Of a stretch of DNA of 64,000 nucleotides, positions 27,484 to 36,272 are shown in pieces. The number at the start of each line of letters is the position of its first letter. Position 1 is the stretch's first letter. The DNA comes from Salinimonas chungwhensis DSM 16280 (GTDB lineage Bacteria > Pseudomonadota > Gammaproteobacteria > Enterobacterales > Alteromonadaceae), in NCBI RefSeq assembly GCF_000378185.1, contig NZ_KB899380.1, forward strand, positions 156,959 through 220,958. The letters run 5' to 3'. The notes beneath the pieces are model-generated. The model saw nothing but the letters and a program-made list of their open reading frames with translations. It made no database searches and was not told the origin of the DNA. Both the position numbers and the translations under genes were made by a program.

Positions 27484-29127
27484 TTAAAGGCGCGGACTCA
27501 GTGCACGCTGTATCTCAGGTAATGCTGCAGCATTCTTAAGATATTGTGGAGTCAGTCTTTGTTTTGATTGCTGTTCATAGGCAAATGCGTAGGAAAGTAC
27601 ATTGATGTCCTGCTGGTTACTGCCTATGAAGGAAAGGCCCACGGGTAACGCTTTAAACCCGCCCATAGGCACAGTGATATGCGGATAACCGGCACGTGCA
27701 GCAGGTGAACCGTAGCCCGGCCAACTGCCCGGCCAGACATCACCATTGATAGGGTCGATTCGTGGCGCCAGCACACCTGTGGGGGCCACTAATACATCAA
27801 CCTCATGGTTAGCCAATAATGTATCTATGCTGTTTCGTGCGGTTTTCTGAACCAGTTCAAGACTGTCCTGATACTCTGCACTATCCAGTCCACCCATTGT
27901 ATCGGAAGCGGTAAAAATGCTCTGATCGAATAACGCCAGCTCGGTATCTGCATGTTTTCGGTTAAATTCAATAAGTTCACTGAGCGTACGCGGTTTAACC
28001 TGGTCAGCCGAGGTGGAGGCCAGATATTCATTTATACCGGCTTTAAACTCGTATTTAAGTAAGTCGTAAGCCATCCGGTTATAATTTTCTGGCGTTTCCG
28101 GGCTCTTCTCAATGCTGACCAGTATTGCACCGGCCGCCTTAAGATCCTCCAGCGCTTGCTCAAATAACGATGCAATGGCCTGATTTCCACCTGTGGCAAA
28201 CTCCAGTACACCTACACGTACACCGTTCAACGCCTCGCTATCTAATCTGGCTGTATAATCAACCGCAGGCGACTGCGTGGCCATAGCGTTCATTAGCATT
28301 GCTGCGCCCCTGACCGTTTTTGTCATAGGGCCGGCAGTATCCTGTGAGCGAGAAATAGGCACAATGTATTGCTGTGGTACGATGCCAACGCTAGGTTTAA
28401 AGCCCACCACCCCATTGACGTTCGCCGGACAGGTAATGGATCCATTGGTCTCTGTGCCGACAGTCGCAGCAGCCAGCGACGCGGCGGCGGCCACGCCGGA
28501 TCCGGAGCTTGAGCCACATGGGTTACGATCCAGCATATGCGGATTTTTCACTTGTCCCCCCAGTGCGCTCCAACCGCTCATGGAACGTTCAGAACGAAAG
28601 TTTGCCCACTGGCTTAGGTTTGTTTTACCCAGGATAATCGCGCCCTGAGCACGTAAACCAGCCACTAATGGGCTGTCTCTGCCTGTGATATTATCTTTCA
28701 GCGCCCACGCGCCGGCGGTGGTGGCCATAGCATCTTTTGACTCGATGTTATCTTTTAGCAAAATTGGCACACCATGTAGCGGGCCTCTCAGATCGCCCGC
28801 CTGACGCGCCTCATCCAGCATTTTTGCCTGCGCGAGCGCCTCCGGATTGAGCGTCAGAACCGCCTGCAATGCCGGACCATTTTTATCAATCGCATTAATG
28901 CGTTCTATATATTTCTGCACCAATTCTTCAGAACTTATGGTTCCATTAGCAAGTGCCTGGCTGATTTCAGGTAAAGACTGAACCAGCATCGGAGGGGGCT
29001 GAAATCCGCTTCGCGTTGAATTGTCCGGTGGCGCGTAGCTGTTGTCCGATTGAGAGCTACAGCCATTTAACATGGCCAGCGTGAGCACCGTCGTCAGAAA
29101 TAGGGATTTTTTGATTTTTGCTTTCAT
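27484..29127 (-). CDS. Secreted lipoprotein amidase, amidase-signature family
   Basis: The 547-residue protein begins with a lipoprotein signal (MKAKIKKSLFLTTVLTLAML then the lipobox LNGC), so it should be anchored by Cys23 to the envelope. The catalytic Ser-cisSer-Lys triad is visible: the lysine in PILLKDNIESK, the cis-Ser in NPCGSSSGSG and the nucleophile Ser in TETNGSITCPA. Family members hydrolyse amide bonds in small amides, peptides or amino acid amides. The extracytoplasmic location suggests degrading an external substrate or peptide amides. The gene stands alone with its own upstream region and is divergent from the S41-like gene. Substrate unknown. Confidence 0.88.
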   Translation of the reverse strand: MKAKIKKSLFLTTVLTLAMLNGCSSQSDNSYAPPDNSTRSGFQPPPMLVQSLPEISQALANGTISSEELVQKYIERINAIDKNGPALQAVLTLNPEALAQAKMLDEARQAGDLRGPLHGVPILLKDNIESKDAMATTAGAWALKDNITGRDSPLVAGLRAQGAIILGKTNLSQWANFRSERSMSGWSALGGQVKNPHMLDRNPCGSSSGSGVAAAASLAAATVGTETNGSITCPANVNGVVGFKPSVGIVPQQYIVPISRSQDTAGPMTKTVRGAAMLMNAMATQSPAVDYTARLDSEALNGVRVGVLEFATGGNQAIASLFEQALEDLKAAGAILVSIEKSPETPENYNRMAYDLLKYEFKAGINEYLASTSADQVKPRTLSELIEFNRKHADTELALFDQSIFTASDTMGGLDSAEYQDSLELVQKTARNSIDTLLANHEVDVLVAPTGVLAPRIDPINGDVWPGSWPGYGSPAARAGYPHITVPMGGFKALPVGLSFIGSNQQDINVLSYAFAYEQQSKQRLTPQYLKNAAALPEIQRALSPRL

Positions 29128-29348
29128 AACATATCCGTTATTTTTTTCTATAACTTAGGGAATCTTCAGCAAAATAGCAATGCGCGCTAACCGGGTTGGT
29201 TTTATCCACCGGCCGGCAAATAAACCGTACCGACTGTCTGCAACACCTGATTTGACTGCCTGAGCGTTGACAATTGTCTCAGCTTGCTGCTTAGTTGAAA
29301 GTCCATCAGTCGAGCCATATATAACCTTTTAAAAAACTGAGAAAAGCA

Positions 29349-30287
29349 ATGCGATGCATAACCTTATTGCTGGTCTTTACCCTCCTTTTCAAACATGCCC
29401 ATGCAAGTTCGCTAATACCCGGTGAAGAGCAGATACTTGATCAGCAGGAAATAGTCACAGCCGTGACCGGCCTGATAGATGCAATAGACCAACAATACCT
29501 GTTCGAGACAAAGCGTCAGCGCATCACGACACAACTTACTCAGGCGCTGAGCAATGGCGAATTTGACGGTCATTTTTCATTTGGCCGGTTCAAAAGAAAA
29601 ATGGAGGCAATGCTGGTCGCCGTATCACATGACAGTAACTTTGAACTTCAGTGGCGCTCGGGATTGACTGGCGACAGTAGCGGCGACCTGCTACCGGGCT
29701 CTGTTTCATGGCAGAAGCTGCCAGGTGATATAGGCTATATCAGCATAGAAGGCGATCTCGTTGCCAAAGGCTGGCAGAAAGACATCGATCGCGCTTTTGC
29801 TGCTTCAGTGGACAGTCGCGCGCTGATCATTGATGTCAGGAAAGCCGGTTTGAGCTCACTGGCCTTGTCTCACCACGTGCTTAGCCAGTTTATGCCTGCA
29901 GGTCAGCCGCTTTCTGTTATCACTTTTGCGCGACAGTCCACAGAACAGATGGTCTCAAATGGCTCACCACAGGCCTTTCCCCCAGCGCTGCCGATTTTTA
30001 TCATTACCTCTCCTTTCGTAGCCGGCCCATGGGAGTTTGTAGCTTACACGTTAAAACACGCCGAAAGAGCCACTATTGTTGGTACACCGACCATGGGCGT
30101 AGGCTATCTGACCACCACAATCGTGCTGAGTGAACACGTAAAGCTGGTTATGGCAAATGCTGAATTACGTCACCCGAAGACCGACGAAAGCTGGCAGGGA
30201 TGGGGAGTGTTACCAACTATCTACGCCGAGGCAGACCGTGCTATGGATGTAGCCTTAAAGCTGGCACAACGTACGCAAAGTAAGTAA
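29349..30287 (+). CDS. Exported S41-peptidase-like protein without the catalytic serine
   Basis: The 312-residue protein has a signal peptide (MRCITLLLVFTLLFKHAHA). An N-terminal helical part (about residues 25-95) resembles the domain preceding the catalytic core in tail-specific proteases of the interphotoreceptor-retinoid-binding type. The core shows DIGYISIEGDL, ALIIDVRKAG and PIFIITSPFVAGPWEFVAYTLKHAERATIVGTPTMGVG in the correct order for S41. In active members the strand after TS reads like TxSAAE, with Ser as nucleophile; here it is VAGPWEF, so Ser is missing. It may bind but not cut. No PDZ domain is seen. It is flanked by a divergent amidase lipoprotein and a convergent hypothetical gene. 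Confidence 0.72.
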   Translation: MRCITLLLVFTLLFKHAHASSLIPGEEQILDQQEIVTAVTGLIDAIDQQYLFETKRQRITTQLTQALSNGEFDGHFSFGRFKRKMEAMLVAVSHDSNFELQWRSGLTGDSSGDLLPGSVSWQKLPGDIGYISIEGDLVAKGWQKDIDRAFAASVDSRALIIDVRKAGLSSLALSHHVLSQFMPAGQPLSVITFARQSTEQMVSNGSPQAFPPALPIFIITSPFVAGPWEFVAYTLKHAERATIVGTPTMGVGYLTTTIVLSEHVKLVMANAELRHPKTDESWQGWGVLPTIYAEADRAMDVALKLAQRTQSK

Positions 30288-30441
30288 TGCAGCGCTCCCT
30301 CTCATGTGGCTGAGCGGTTTTAACAGACGAAATCGTGGCATTTTTTATTGAACGGCAACGGGCCCGAACACACATAAAGACTTAGGTGCATTGTCTAAGC
30401 ACCAGGGCACTGCGGGAAGTAAGATTTTCTGGTAGATAACG

Positions 30442-31158
30442 TCATTGCCTGCGGTTTACATCTCTTACACTCAGGCGAAGCTCCAGCACCTTAATAGTGT
30501 CAAAGAAATCAAACTGTATCTCACACTCAGCATTTATCATCGCCCGCCATACGTAACGTAGCCGATCAGGTCTTGGCCCGGTCCAGAATGCTTTGGTTTT
30601 ATTAATGTAGGCAATAACCGGCGCGATGTGGCCATCCCGATAAATTTGTCGAACAAAGTTCCAGTCCGGCCCGAAAGAACTCAACACCGCTGCGTCACCG
30701 GCTTCAATGGACTTCAGTAACGCATCAAAGGCCTCATCAGGGTTACCTTTCCTATATGCAAGCCATGCCTGCGCGATACCTACAGCATGTTTTTCACTGC
30801 TAAAACTGTCAAATACATCTCCGGCAATCTGTTGTTTTACACTCAGTGCATCAGCATGCTCAAAAACACGATCAATTTTGGCCTCAACCTCACTGACAGG
30901 GTCGAACTGGGCACTGTATTTCAGGTGTCTGCTTAAATCTCCTATTATCTGGAAAGGGTTGTCGCTGATGGCCAGACTGCGCTGGTAATCCCGCCACGTA
31001 TCCACAAGCAAACGCCTGTTTTTTGCCTCATAATAAGCATACCGCGAGGCGATAAACTGGTGATAGGCAGGGTCGTCACACCCCTGCTCATAGTCTGCCC
31101 GGACACCCGCGCTGGTCAGCACTATTATTGACGCTACCACCCAAATAACGTTTTTCAT
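30442..31158 (-). CDS. Exported protein of unknown function (238 aa)
   Basis: A signal peptide (MKNVIWVVASIIVLTSAGVRA) begins a 238-residue protein that should be periplasmic. After cleavage it is mainly helical, with many Tyr, Trp and Arg residues; a central part (AQAWLAYRKGNPDEAFDALLKSIEAGDAAVLSSFGP) has the look of one or two TPR/Sel1-like helical repeats. Two Cys residues (in QGCDDP near the mature start and NAECEIQFDF near the end) could form a disulfide. I do not recognise the family. It is convergent with the S41-like gene and upstream on its strand is the RES toxin. Confidence 0.55.
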   Translation of the reverse strand: MKNVIWVVASIIVLTSAGVRADYEQGCDDPAYHQFIASRYAYYEAKNRRLLVDTWRDYQRSLAISDNPFQIIGDLSRHLKYSAQFDPVSEVEAKIDRVFEHADALSVKQQIAGDVFDSFSSEKHAVGIAQAWLAYRKGNPDEAFDALLKSIEAGDAAVLSSFGPDWNFVRQIYRDGHIAPVIAYINKTKAFWTGPRPDRLRYVWRAMINAECEIQFDFFDTIKVLELRLSVRDVNRRQ

Positions 31159-31305
31159 TATCCAGCATATCTCACCGCCACAATGACTTTGATACAGTAA
31201 ATACAGCCAGATTGATCGTCACGCCATGGTATCGCGATAGACTTTGGCCGCCCGCGCACACAGCAGATACAGATTGCGCAAAAGCAAAAATGGCCTGATA
31301 TCTCT

Positions 31306-31992
31306 TCAGACTACCTGATTTGTGTGTAGTTGCCCCTCCCGATACACCATCTCATAATGTTTGGCCTGAATAACGCGCTTTACAGTTCTTGGCGAAAATA
31401 GTCCATAACAATAAGTACCCTGTCTTCGCACTGAGGGGTAACGTAAGCCTGCCACCTTATTCTGTCGCAGTGCTAATCCGAGTTGCTGTGATTGATGATA
31501 GTCATTGGGAGCCAGTATTGCTTCAGTAGCCGTGCAATTTTCAAGGTGTTTGAATTCGTCAGTGGTAAACGTACAGCAAAGTTCTCGAAAGACAAACCGG
31601 TCGTAAGCCAGATCTTGCACCTTTGAAAGATACTGATACTGGTGGTAAGCAACCTCAGCGATTGCCGTTTTTGAGCTATCAGCAATATACAATACGCCAA
31701 AGTCACCGGCGCTGAATCTGGAACCATCGGGATTTATATGTGTAAAGGGGGCCACTGCATATGAAAGACCATCGATACCAAAGGGAATTTCTTCAAATGG
31801 TAGCAGGTTAAGATTTCCAATGTCATTTTGCAGCCTTGGGTTGGTTAAGGCCTGGCAGGCATAGACTGCTTCCAGTTCATCAGCGTCAGCCACATCATCA
31901 AACAGTGGTATAGGAGGGAATTTAGAGTTAACCAGGCGATAGCCGGTTATCTCCCGAACCGCCAGCGAACTAATATCATCGACACTTACCAC
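31306..31992 (-). CDS. RES-domain toxin, NAD+-targeting
   Basis: The 228-residue protein has the RES fold, named for conserved Arg, Glu and Ser: the Arg in EITGYRLVNSKFP near residue 18, the Glu in YIADSSKTAIAEVAYHQ (about residue 112), and a Ser-Ala-Gly block (DGSRFSAGDFGVLY). RES toxins of type II systems phosphorylate or degrade NAD+ and stop growth. The gene starts at a GTG that overlaps the stop of the antitoxin gene by 7 bases (31986-31992), the usual coupling. The antitoxin comes first, as is normal for this type. Activity can be inferred only from family. Confidence 0.85.
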   Translation of the reverse strand: MVSVDDISSLAVREITGYRLVNSKFPPIPLFDDVADADELEAVYACQALTNPRLQNDIGNLNLLPFEEIPFGIDGLSYAVAPFTHINPDGSRFSAGDFGVLYIADSSKTAIAEVAYHQYQYLSKVQDLAYDRFVFRELCCTFTTDEFKHLENCTATEAILAPNDYHQSQQLGLALRQNKVAGLRYPSVRRQGTYCYGLFSPRTVKRVIQAKHYEMVYREGQLHTNQVV

Positions 31993-32375
31993 TGCGCGCC
32001 CCGAAGTGCATCAACACGTTTGAAGACCTCGTACAGTGTGGCCAGTGAGCCGCTTACCATAAGTTCGAACGGGGTTGCACCGTTAAAAAACGGATTATGG
32101 TTCTTCTTACGAACAAAACCATAGACATTTTCGGGGTTGTCAAAGACAGTACGCAGCGCTCCATGAATATTCAGAATATAGCTTACACGTTCTATCTGGT
32201 CCCGGCTGAGACTGACGTTTTCTTTGCGTTTTGCTCTGGCAATACTTGCTGATGAGACCCCCAGAATGCTTGCCATTTGTTCTGCGGTGGCTTGCCATTT
32301 ACTCAGTACGTTTACAGCTACATGAAGACTTTTAGATGCGGCTTCGGATTGCGCTAATTGTGTGGCAGCCTGCAT
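31986..32375 (-). CDS. Xre/MbcA/ParS-type antitoxin (DUF2384)
   Basis: The 129-residue protein carries an N-terminal helix-turn-helix (about residues 28-60, TAEQMASILGVSSASIARAKRKENVSLSRDQIERV) and a C-terminal toxin-binding DUF2384 domain (about 65-129, with NPFFNGATPFELMVSGSLATLYEVFKRVDALRGAQW). The final residues insert into the toxin active site in solved structures of the family. The start follows a ribosome site GGAGAGCAT. Upstream, copies of the octamer TTTATCTA stand as probable operator elements, so the pair is likely autoregulated. It overlaps the toxin gene by 7 bases. Confidence 0.85.
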   Translation of the reverse strand: MQAATQLAQSEAASKSLHVAVNVLSKWQATAEQMASILGVSSASIARAKRKENVSLSRDQIERVSYILNIHGALRTVFDNPENVYGFVRKKNHNPFFNGATPFELMVSGSLATLYEVFKRVDALRGAQW

Positions 32376-32405
32376 GATGCTCTCCAGATATCATTAATTA
32401 AATTA

Positions 32406-32474
32406 TTTATCTACAGACCAACTATAGTCCCCATAGATAAAATTTACAAATATTGTTATCACCAGATAAATTAC
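32406..32474. promoter_or_regulatory. Candidate operator of the RES-Xre pair
   Basis: TTTATCTA at 32406-32413 and its complement TAGATAAA at 32434-32441 form an inverted repeat with 20 bases between. A related AGATAAAT lies at 32467-32474. The block begins about 30 bases upstream of the antitoxin start, a usual place for autorepression. Binding by the antitoxin is inferred. Confidence 0.5.
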
Positions 32475-32685
32475 ACGCGGCGCAGTGAAAATAATTTACG
32501 TTGTAAGTTTCGTTTTCCGGTAGCCACGGTTGCAAACGCCGAGTAACCACACTGTTGAACTGCTCCTGCTGCCCTTGAGAAAAGCGCTACCATATCGTTG
32601 CATCAGGCTCAGTTTTTGGGTGGTAAAGGCTCGTTTCACATAGACTCTGGTAGGGTTTTTGTCGCAGTAACCAAGCACGTTTGCG

Positions 32686-33510
32686 TTAAAAAAACACCAG
32701 ACACCGGCTTTCAATGCTTTCCCGGGCTGGCATATTCGCTGGTGCCAGCGGATCGCGAAACGATGAGTGAGGAGTAAATCGGGCTCGACCGTCTTCAGCT
32801 GAATCGTATGTTTTGAACAACAGCACTTCATCAGGCTGCATGGTCGGATAAAAATACCAACGCTGCTGCGGGTTATATAGCGCCGCCTGAACCGCACCGA
32901 CCCGTTCATCAGCGCGCCGTTCCATAGCAATCAAATCACAACTTTCAATACTTGTTGCATCACAGAATATGAGCGGTTGATCGTATACTGGATTGCGAAT
33001 CGGCCGCCAGGCATTGATTATGGCAAACCGCCCCTGAGGTAAAGATGCTCTGTCTGTACCAGTACTCTTTAACCAGTCAGTTAATCGCTTGGGGCCTGAC
33101 TGCGCCGTGTAGTCGTTGTGGACAATGTTCGCCGGCTCGCGGATCCCTGTCTGCCGTTGACGCTCCAGCGACGTACTTCTCCGGGTATCATCAAAAATCT
33201 CAACCCGGCGGGCGCCCGTTATGCGACTAACGAGGACTTTAAGCTCATCGTGATAGGTGTGGCGCAGCACATCATCATCATAGAAGTCACTTACTGCGCT
33301 GGCATGGGGAACAAGCAAAAACCCCTCCCGGTCCAGACTAGGTTTGATTAGGTCGGTCCTGGCATCTAACACCGGAACCTGTTGGTTACGAAAATTCCCC
33401 ACATGTTCAGTTTTGTCTCCGCCACCCTTTGAAGGTACATATACCAGAGGTTCAGATAAATCGGCCAGAAATTTAAGCGTAGCAGTACGGGTAGGATGCG
33501 CAGTGTTCAT
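32686..33510 (-). CDS. CmcJ/NvfI-family oxidoreductase
   Basis: The 274-residue protein resembles the CmcJ / NvfI / asaB family, known from cephamycin and fungal metabolite synthesis and believed to hold a non-heme iron(II) dioxygenase-like fold. Matching features are the two-segment pattern FYDDDVLRHTYHDELKVLVSRITGARRVEIFD, the candidate metal-ligand motif VHNDYT (about residue 129), AIINAWRPIRNPVYDQPLIFCDA and the C-terminal TPHSSFRDP (His near residue 248). It is cytosolic. Members in bacteria are mostly uncharacterised. The gene stands alone with about 310 bases of non-coding DNA downstream and 376 bases upstream. The substrate cannot be predicted. The family assignment comes from memory of motifs. 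Confidence 0.75.
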   Translation of the reverse strand: MNTAHPTRTATLKFLADLSEPLVYVPSKGGGDKTEHVGNFRNQQVPVLDARTDLIKPSLDREGFLLVPHASAVSDFYDDDVLRHTYHDELKVLVSRITGARRVEIFDDTRRSTSLERQRQTGIREPANIVHNDYTAQSGPKRLTDWLKSTGTDRASLPQGRFAIINAWRPIRNPVYDQPLIFCDATSIESCDLIAMERRADERVGAVQAALYNPQQRWYFYPTMQPDEVLLFKTYDSAEDGRARFTPHSSFRDPLAPANMPARESIESRCLVFF

Positions 33511-33886
33511 CTTGTGCTCCCTTCAGCGAATACTAAGGATACTGTGTAAAGACCTACTCAGTATGTAATCTGTGTAACTGTATACGCTTACCTGGGAAGG
33601 TTGAGATCGCTTAAAGACCAGTGCCTATGCTACGTTACTTCTCCCCGTAGCATAGGCTATCGGCCTTGAGTTAACCGCCGTGATTAATGCCGCACCGTTA
33701 CAAATGCTGAGTCATTTTCTCGTTATGGCAGCATCAGCTCTTCAGGACCGGGCAGCCCAGAGGCAAAAGCAGACATTATGATTAAGACTGCATTTTTAGC
33801 CCATGCCTTACCGAAGGTTCGCCATAGGTTTAATGCAATTCGGCGCGGCCAATTATTTATAGATGCAGCCATCGGGGCGCAATGGA
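33511..33886. other. Intergenic stretch with one hairpin
   Basis: These 376 bases lie between the CmcJ-like and PAS-transducer genes. They contain a strong 12-bp hairpin (33623-33657). I see no open reading frame with a ribosome site and no RNA gene. Confidence 0.5.
33623..33657. repeat. Inverted repeat with perfect 12-bp arms
   Basis: GCCTATGCTACG (33623-33634) and CGTAGCATAGGC (33646-33657) form a perfect stem around an 11-base loop. There is no T-run on either side, so it is not a typical intrinsic terminator. It lies about 230 bases past the chemotaxis transducer stop and 110 bases before the CmcJ-like start on the minus strand. Confidence 0.7.
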
Positions 33887-35638
33887 TTAATCATTAAACT
33901 TTTCCAGCGATTTGGCCAGTTCATCAATGCGACTTTCCGTTGTTGCCACCAAATCACCAATCTGCGATGCCGACTGCGATGACAAACTAGCCAGACTGCG
34001 CACTTCCGAAGCAACCACAGCAAAACCACGCCCTGCATCACCGGCCCGGGCTGCCTCAATCGCAGCATTGAGAGCCAGAAGATTAGTCTGACCGGCAATG
34101 CCTGAAATACTGCTGACGATGTCGCCAATCTGATTGCCAACCTTTAATAGCTCTTTCATCGCGTTGTCAGTTTCGTTCAAAGCGATTTGTCGACTGGTCA
34201 CATCCACACCAAAAACTACCAGACGATTCACCTTGCCCTCAAAGTCTTTTAGTTCGCACACCCGAGCATCTAATGAGCACACCTCGCCCTGACTGTTTTT
34301 AAATTCAAGCACGATGTTATCTGAGCCCCCGGAACGGGATGTGCCGCTAAGCATGCCTTTTGTCCGCAGCTGATTCCATAGCATTGATGATGCGCTCATG
34401 GCATCTTCGCGGCTTCCGGTAGTTTCAATAAATAATTCATTGGCATAAATCAGCTCGCCGTCAGGCTGCCATTCCACCACCATTAATGCCTCATTTAGTA
34501 AGTCGATACGCTCTTTGGCGTCTTTCGCATCCTGTTTGATCGCTGTGATATCTGCCTGCACAGACACGTAGCGATAAACCTCTCCTTGTGCGTTAAACAC
34601 CGGGTTGATAGACATCGCGATCCAATATGGCTTGCCATTTTTAGCGTAGTTCAGGATCTCTTCGTAAAACGGCTCTTTGGCTTTTAGTTTCTGGCTGATA
34701 GCGTTTACCGTTTCCTGAGACGTTTCCCGGCCTTGCAAAAAGTCCCCCGGAACCCGCCCTTTCACCTCTTCGCCGGAATAGCCCGACATGGTTTGAAAGC
34801 CGGTATTGGTGTAAAGAATTTGTCCGTTCGCGTCAGTAATGACCACCGCATTACTGGTTTCGTTGGCCACCAGCGATAGCATTTCTACTTCATCACGCCG
34901 TTTGACCTCTTCGGTAACATCTTTCACAAAGGCGGTATAAAAGGTTTTATCTGCCAGGTCGATTTTGGCCAGCGTCACCAAGCCCCATTTAATCTGGCCG
35001 GATTTTGTGTGAACAGGCAGTTCGATAGGCTTACCAATCAGCTTATCCTGACCAGTCTGACGATTTTTATTCACATAACTATCGTGATTTGCGCGATGCT
35101 CCGGGGACACCAGCATTTTGATATTTTCACCCAGCATCTCTGATTCGCTGTACCCCCATAACGCCTGAGCAGCCGGATTAGCAAAAGTAATTTTATTGTT
35201 CTCATCAATAGTGACCACTGCATCATGGGCCTGAAACAAAACCTGCTCAGTCATTGAGCGAGCCGCGCGCTCTTCACTGCAATCGCGGGCAAAAGCGGTG
35301 TAATACTGTTTGCCCCCTACGTTGAGTTTAGACAACGTAATGTTTATCCAGGTTTTTGTGCCATCTTTGCGTTCCAGCTCTACCTCTACCGAGGAGCCAA
35401 CGATTCTGTCGCCGCCCTGACTCCGGTGACGATTCACATACTGATCATGATTAGCCTGATGCATTCTGGGCACCAGCATCTTGACGTTCTGACCCACCAC
35501 TTCTGTCGCCGAGTATCCCCAAAGCCTTTCAGCAGCCTGATTCATATACACAACATTATTATCCGGGTCTATCGTAACCACTGCGATAACACTTTGATCT
35601 ATCGAACTTTGTGCAATTTTATACTTTTGGAAAAACAT
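33887..35638 (-). CDS. Soluble PAS-domain chemotaxis transducer
   Basis: The 583-residue protein has no signal peptide or membrane helix, so it is cytosolic. It holds four PAS units: about residues 13-115 ([22 protein letters not shown]), 135-235 (a near duplicate, [21 protein letters not shown]), 250-355 (with PAC tail [12 protein letters not shown]) and 375-475. The C-terminus has the signalling hairpin tip of methyl-accepting proteins ([40 protein letters not shown]), cut short to about 100 residues. PAS-MCP proteins of this kind (Aer-2 or BdlA relatives) sense oxygen or redox via bound heme or flavin and pass the signal to CheA. The first two PAS units look like a recent tandem duplication. 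The cofactor cannot be predicted. Confidence 0.87.
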   Translation of the reverse strand: MFFQKYKIAQSSIDQSVIAVVTIDPDNNVVYMNQAAERLWGYSATEVVGQNVKMLVPRMHQANHDQYVNRHRSQGGDRIVGSSVEVELERKDGTKTWINITLSKLNVGGKQYYTAFARDCSEERAARSMTEQVLFQAHDAVVTIDENNKITFANPAAQALWGYSESEMLGENIKMLVSPEHRANHDSYVNKNRQTGQDKLIGKPIELPVHTKSGQIKWGLVTLAKIDLADKTFYTAFVKDVTEEVKRRDEVEMLSLVANETSNAVVITDANGQILYTNTGFQTMSGYSGEEVKGRVPGDFLQGRETSQETVNAISQKLKAKEPFYEEILNYAKNGKPYWIAMSINPVFNAQGEVYRYVSVQADITAIKQDAKDAKERIDLLNEALMVVEWQPDGELIYANELFIETTGSREDAMSASSMLWNQLRTKGMLSGTSRSGGSDNIVLEFKNSQGEVCSLDARVCELKDFEGKVNRLVVFGVDVTSRQIALNETDNAMKELLKVGNQIGDIVSSISGIAGQTNLLALNAAIEAARAGDAGRGFAVVASEVRSLASLSSQSASQIGDLVATTESRIDELAKSLEKFND

Positions 35639-36272
35639 CGTTAGCCTCTAAACGTACAACCGGAGAAAATAGAAATCGTCAGGTGAGCTGTTTTTTAATG
35701 ACCGTTATTACATCGCGTTTTTAAGAGCACACTGATGCAGGCTCATGATGTTTCGATACAGTGCCCTTTCCACCTGGATGTCGTGACTTTCTTTTAATAA
35801 AAAACACGTCATTTGCCAGGGGCGTGGCTTTCCATACAGTTTTAGAGATTCAAAGGCAAAAAACTATATCCTGACGAGTGCGCGCAGTATACAGATAAAG
35901 TGCTATGTTTCACGGCAATATTAATGAATTTTTTGCAATAAGCAGCCTTGACTGAGCGGAACAGGCGGTGGCGTAAACGGCGATATAAAATGCGAGTAAA
36001 GCAAGGGTGATGTGCCCTTCCTGAAGGAGTAGTTTCAGGCTAAGCACAGAAGGTCTTAAGTCCATGCCACCCACGCGTAATCATTGGGCTGTTAAGAATA
36101 ATGCACAGCACCCCATGATTGATGGTTTCTCTTGCAAAATTAGTATTGAAGCGCGCGTAACTAACTGCCTCATAGCAAGCGGCTTATTTCCCTCTTTTTT
36201 TAGCTGGTTTGGTGGTTTATAAAATATAGTGCAGAATGGAATCCAAGGCCGTCAACAAAATGTGTATTACAG
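35639..36272. other. Long intergenic region, no gene recognised
   Basis: The 634 bases lie between the divergent transducer and solute-binding-protein genes. I find no convincing reading frame, RNA gene or repeat. It must hold the promoters of both flanking genes, but no clear box was found. Confidence 0.5.

Noticed and set aside
32496..32930. Minus-strand protein of 144 residues
   Set aside because: It overlaps the 3' part of the CmcJ-like gene in another frame and has no recognisable domain, so it is a shadow frame.
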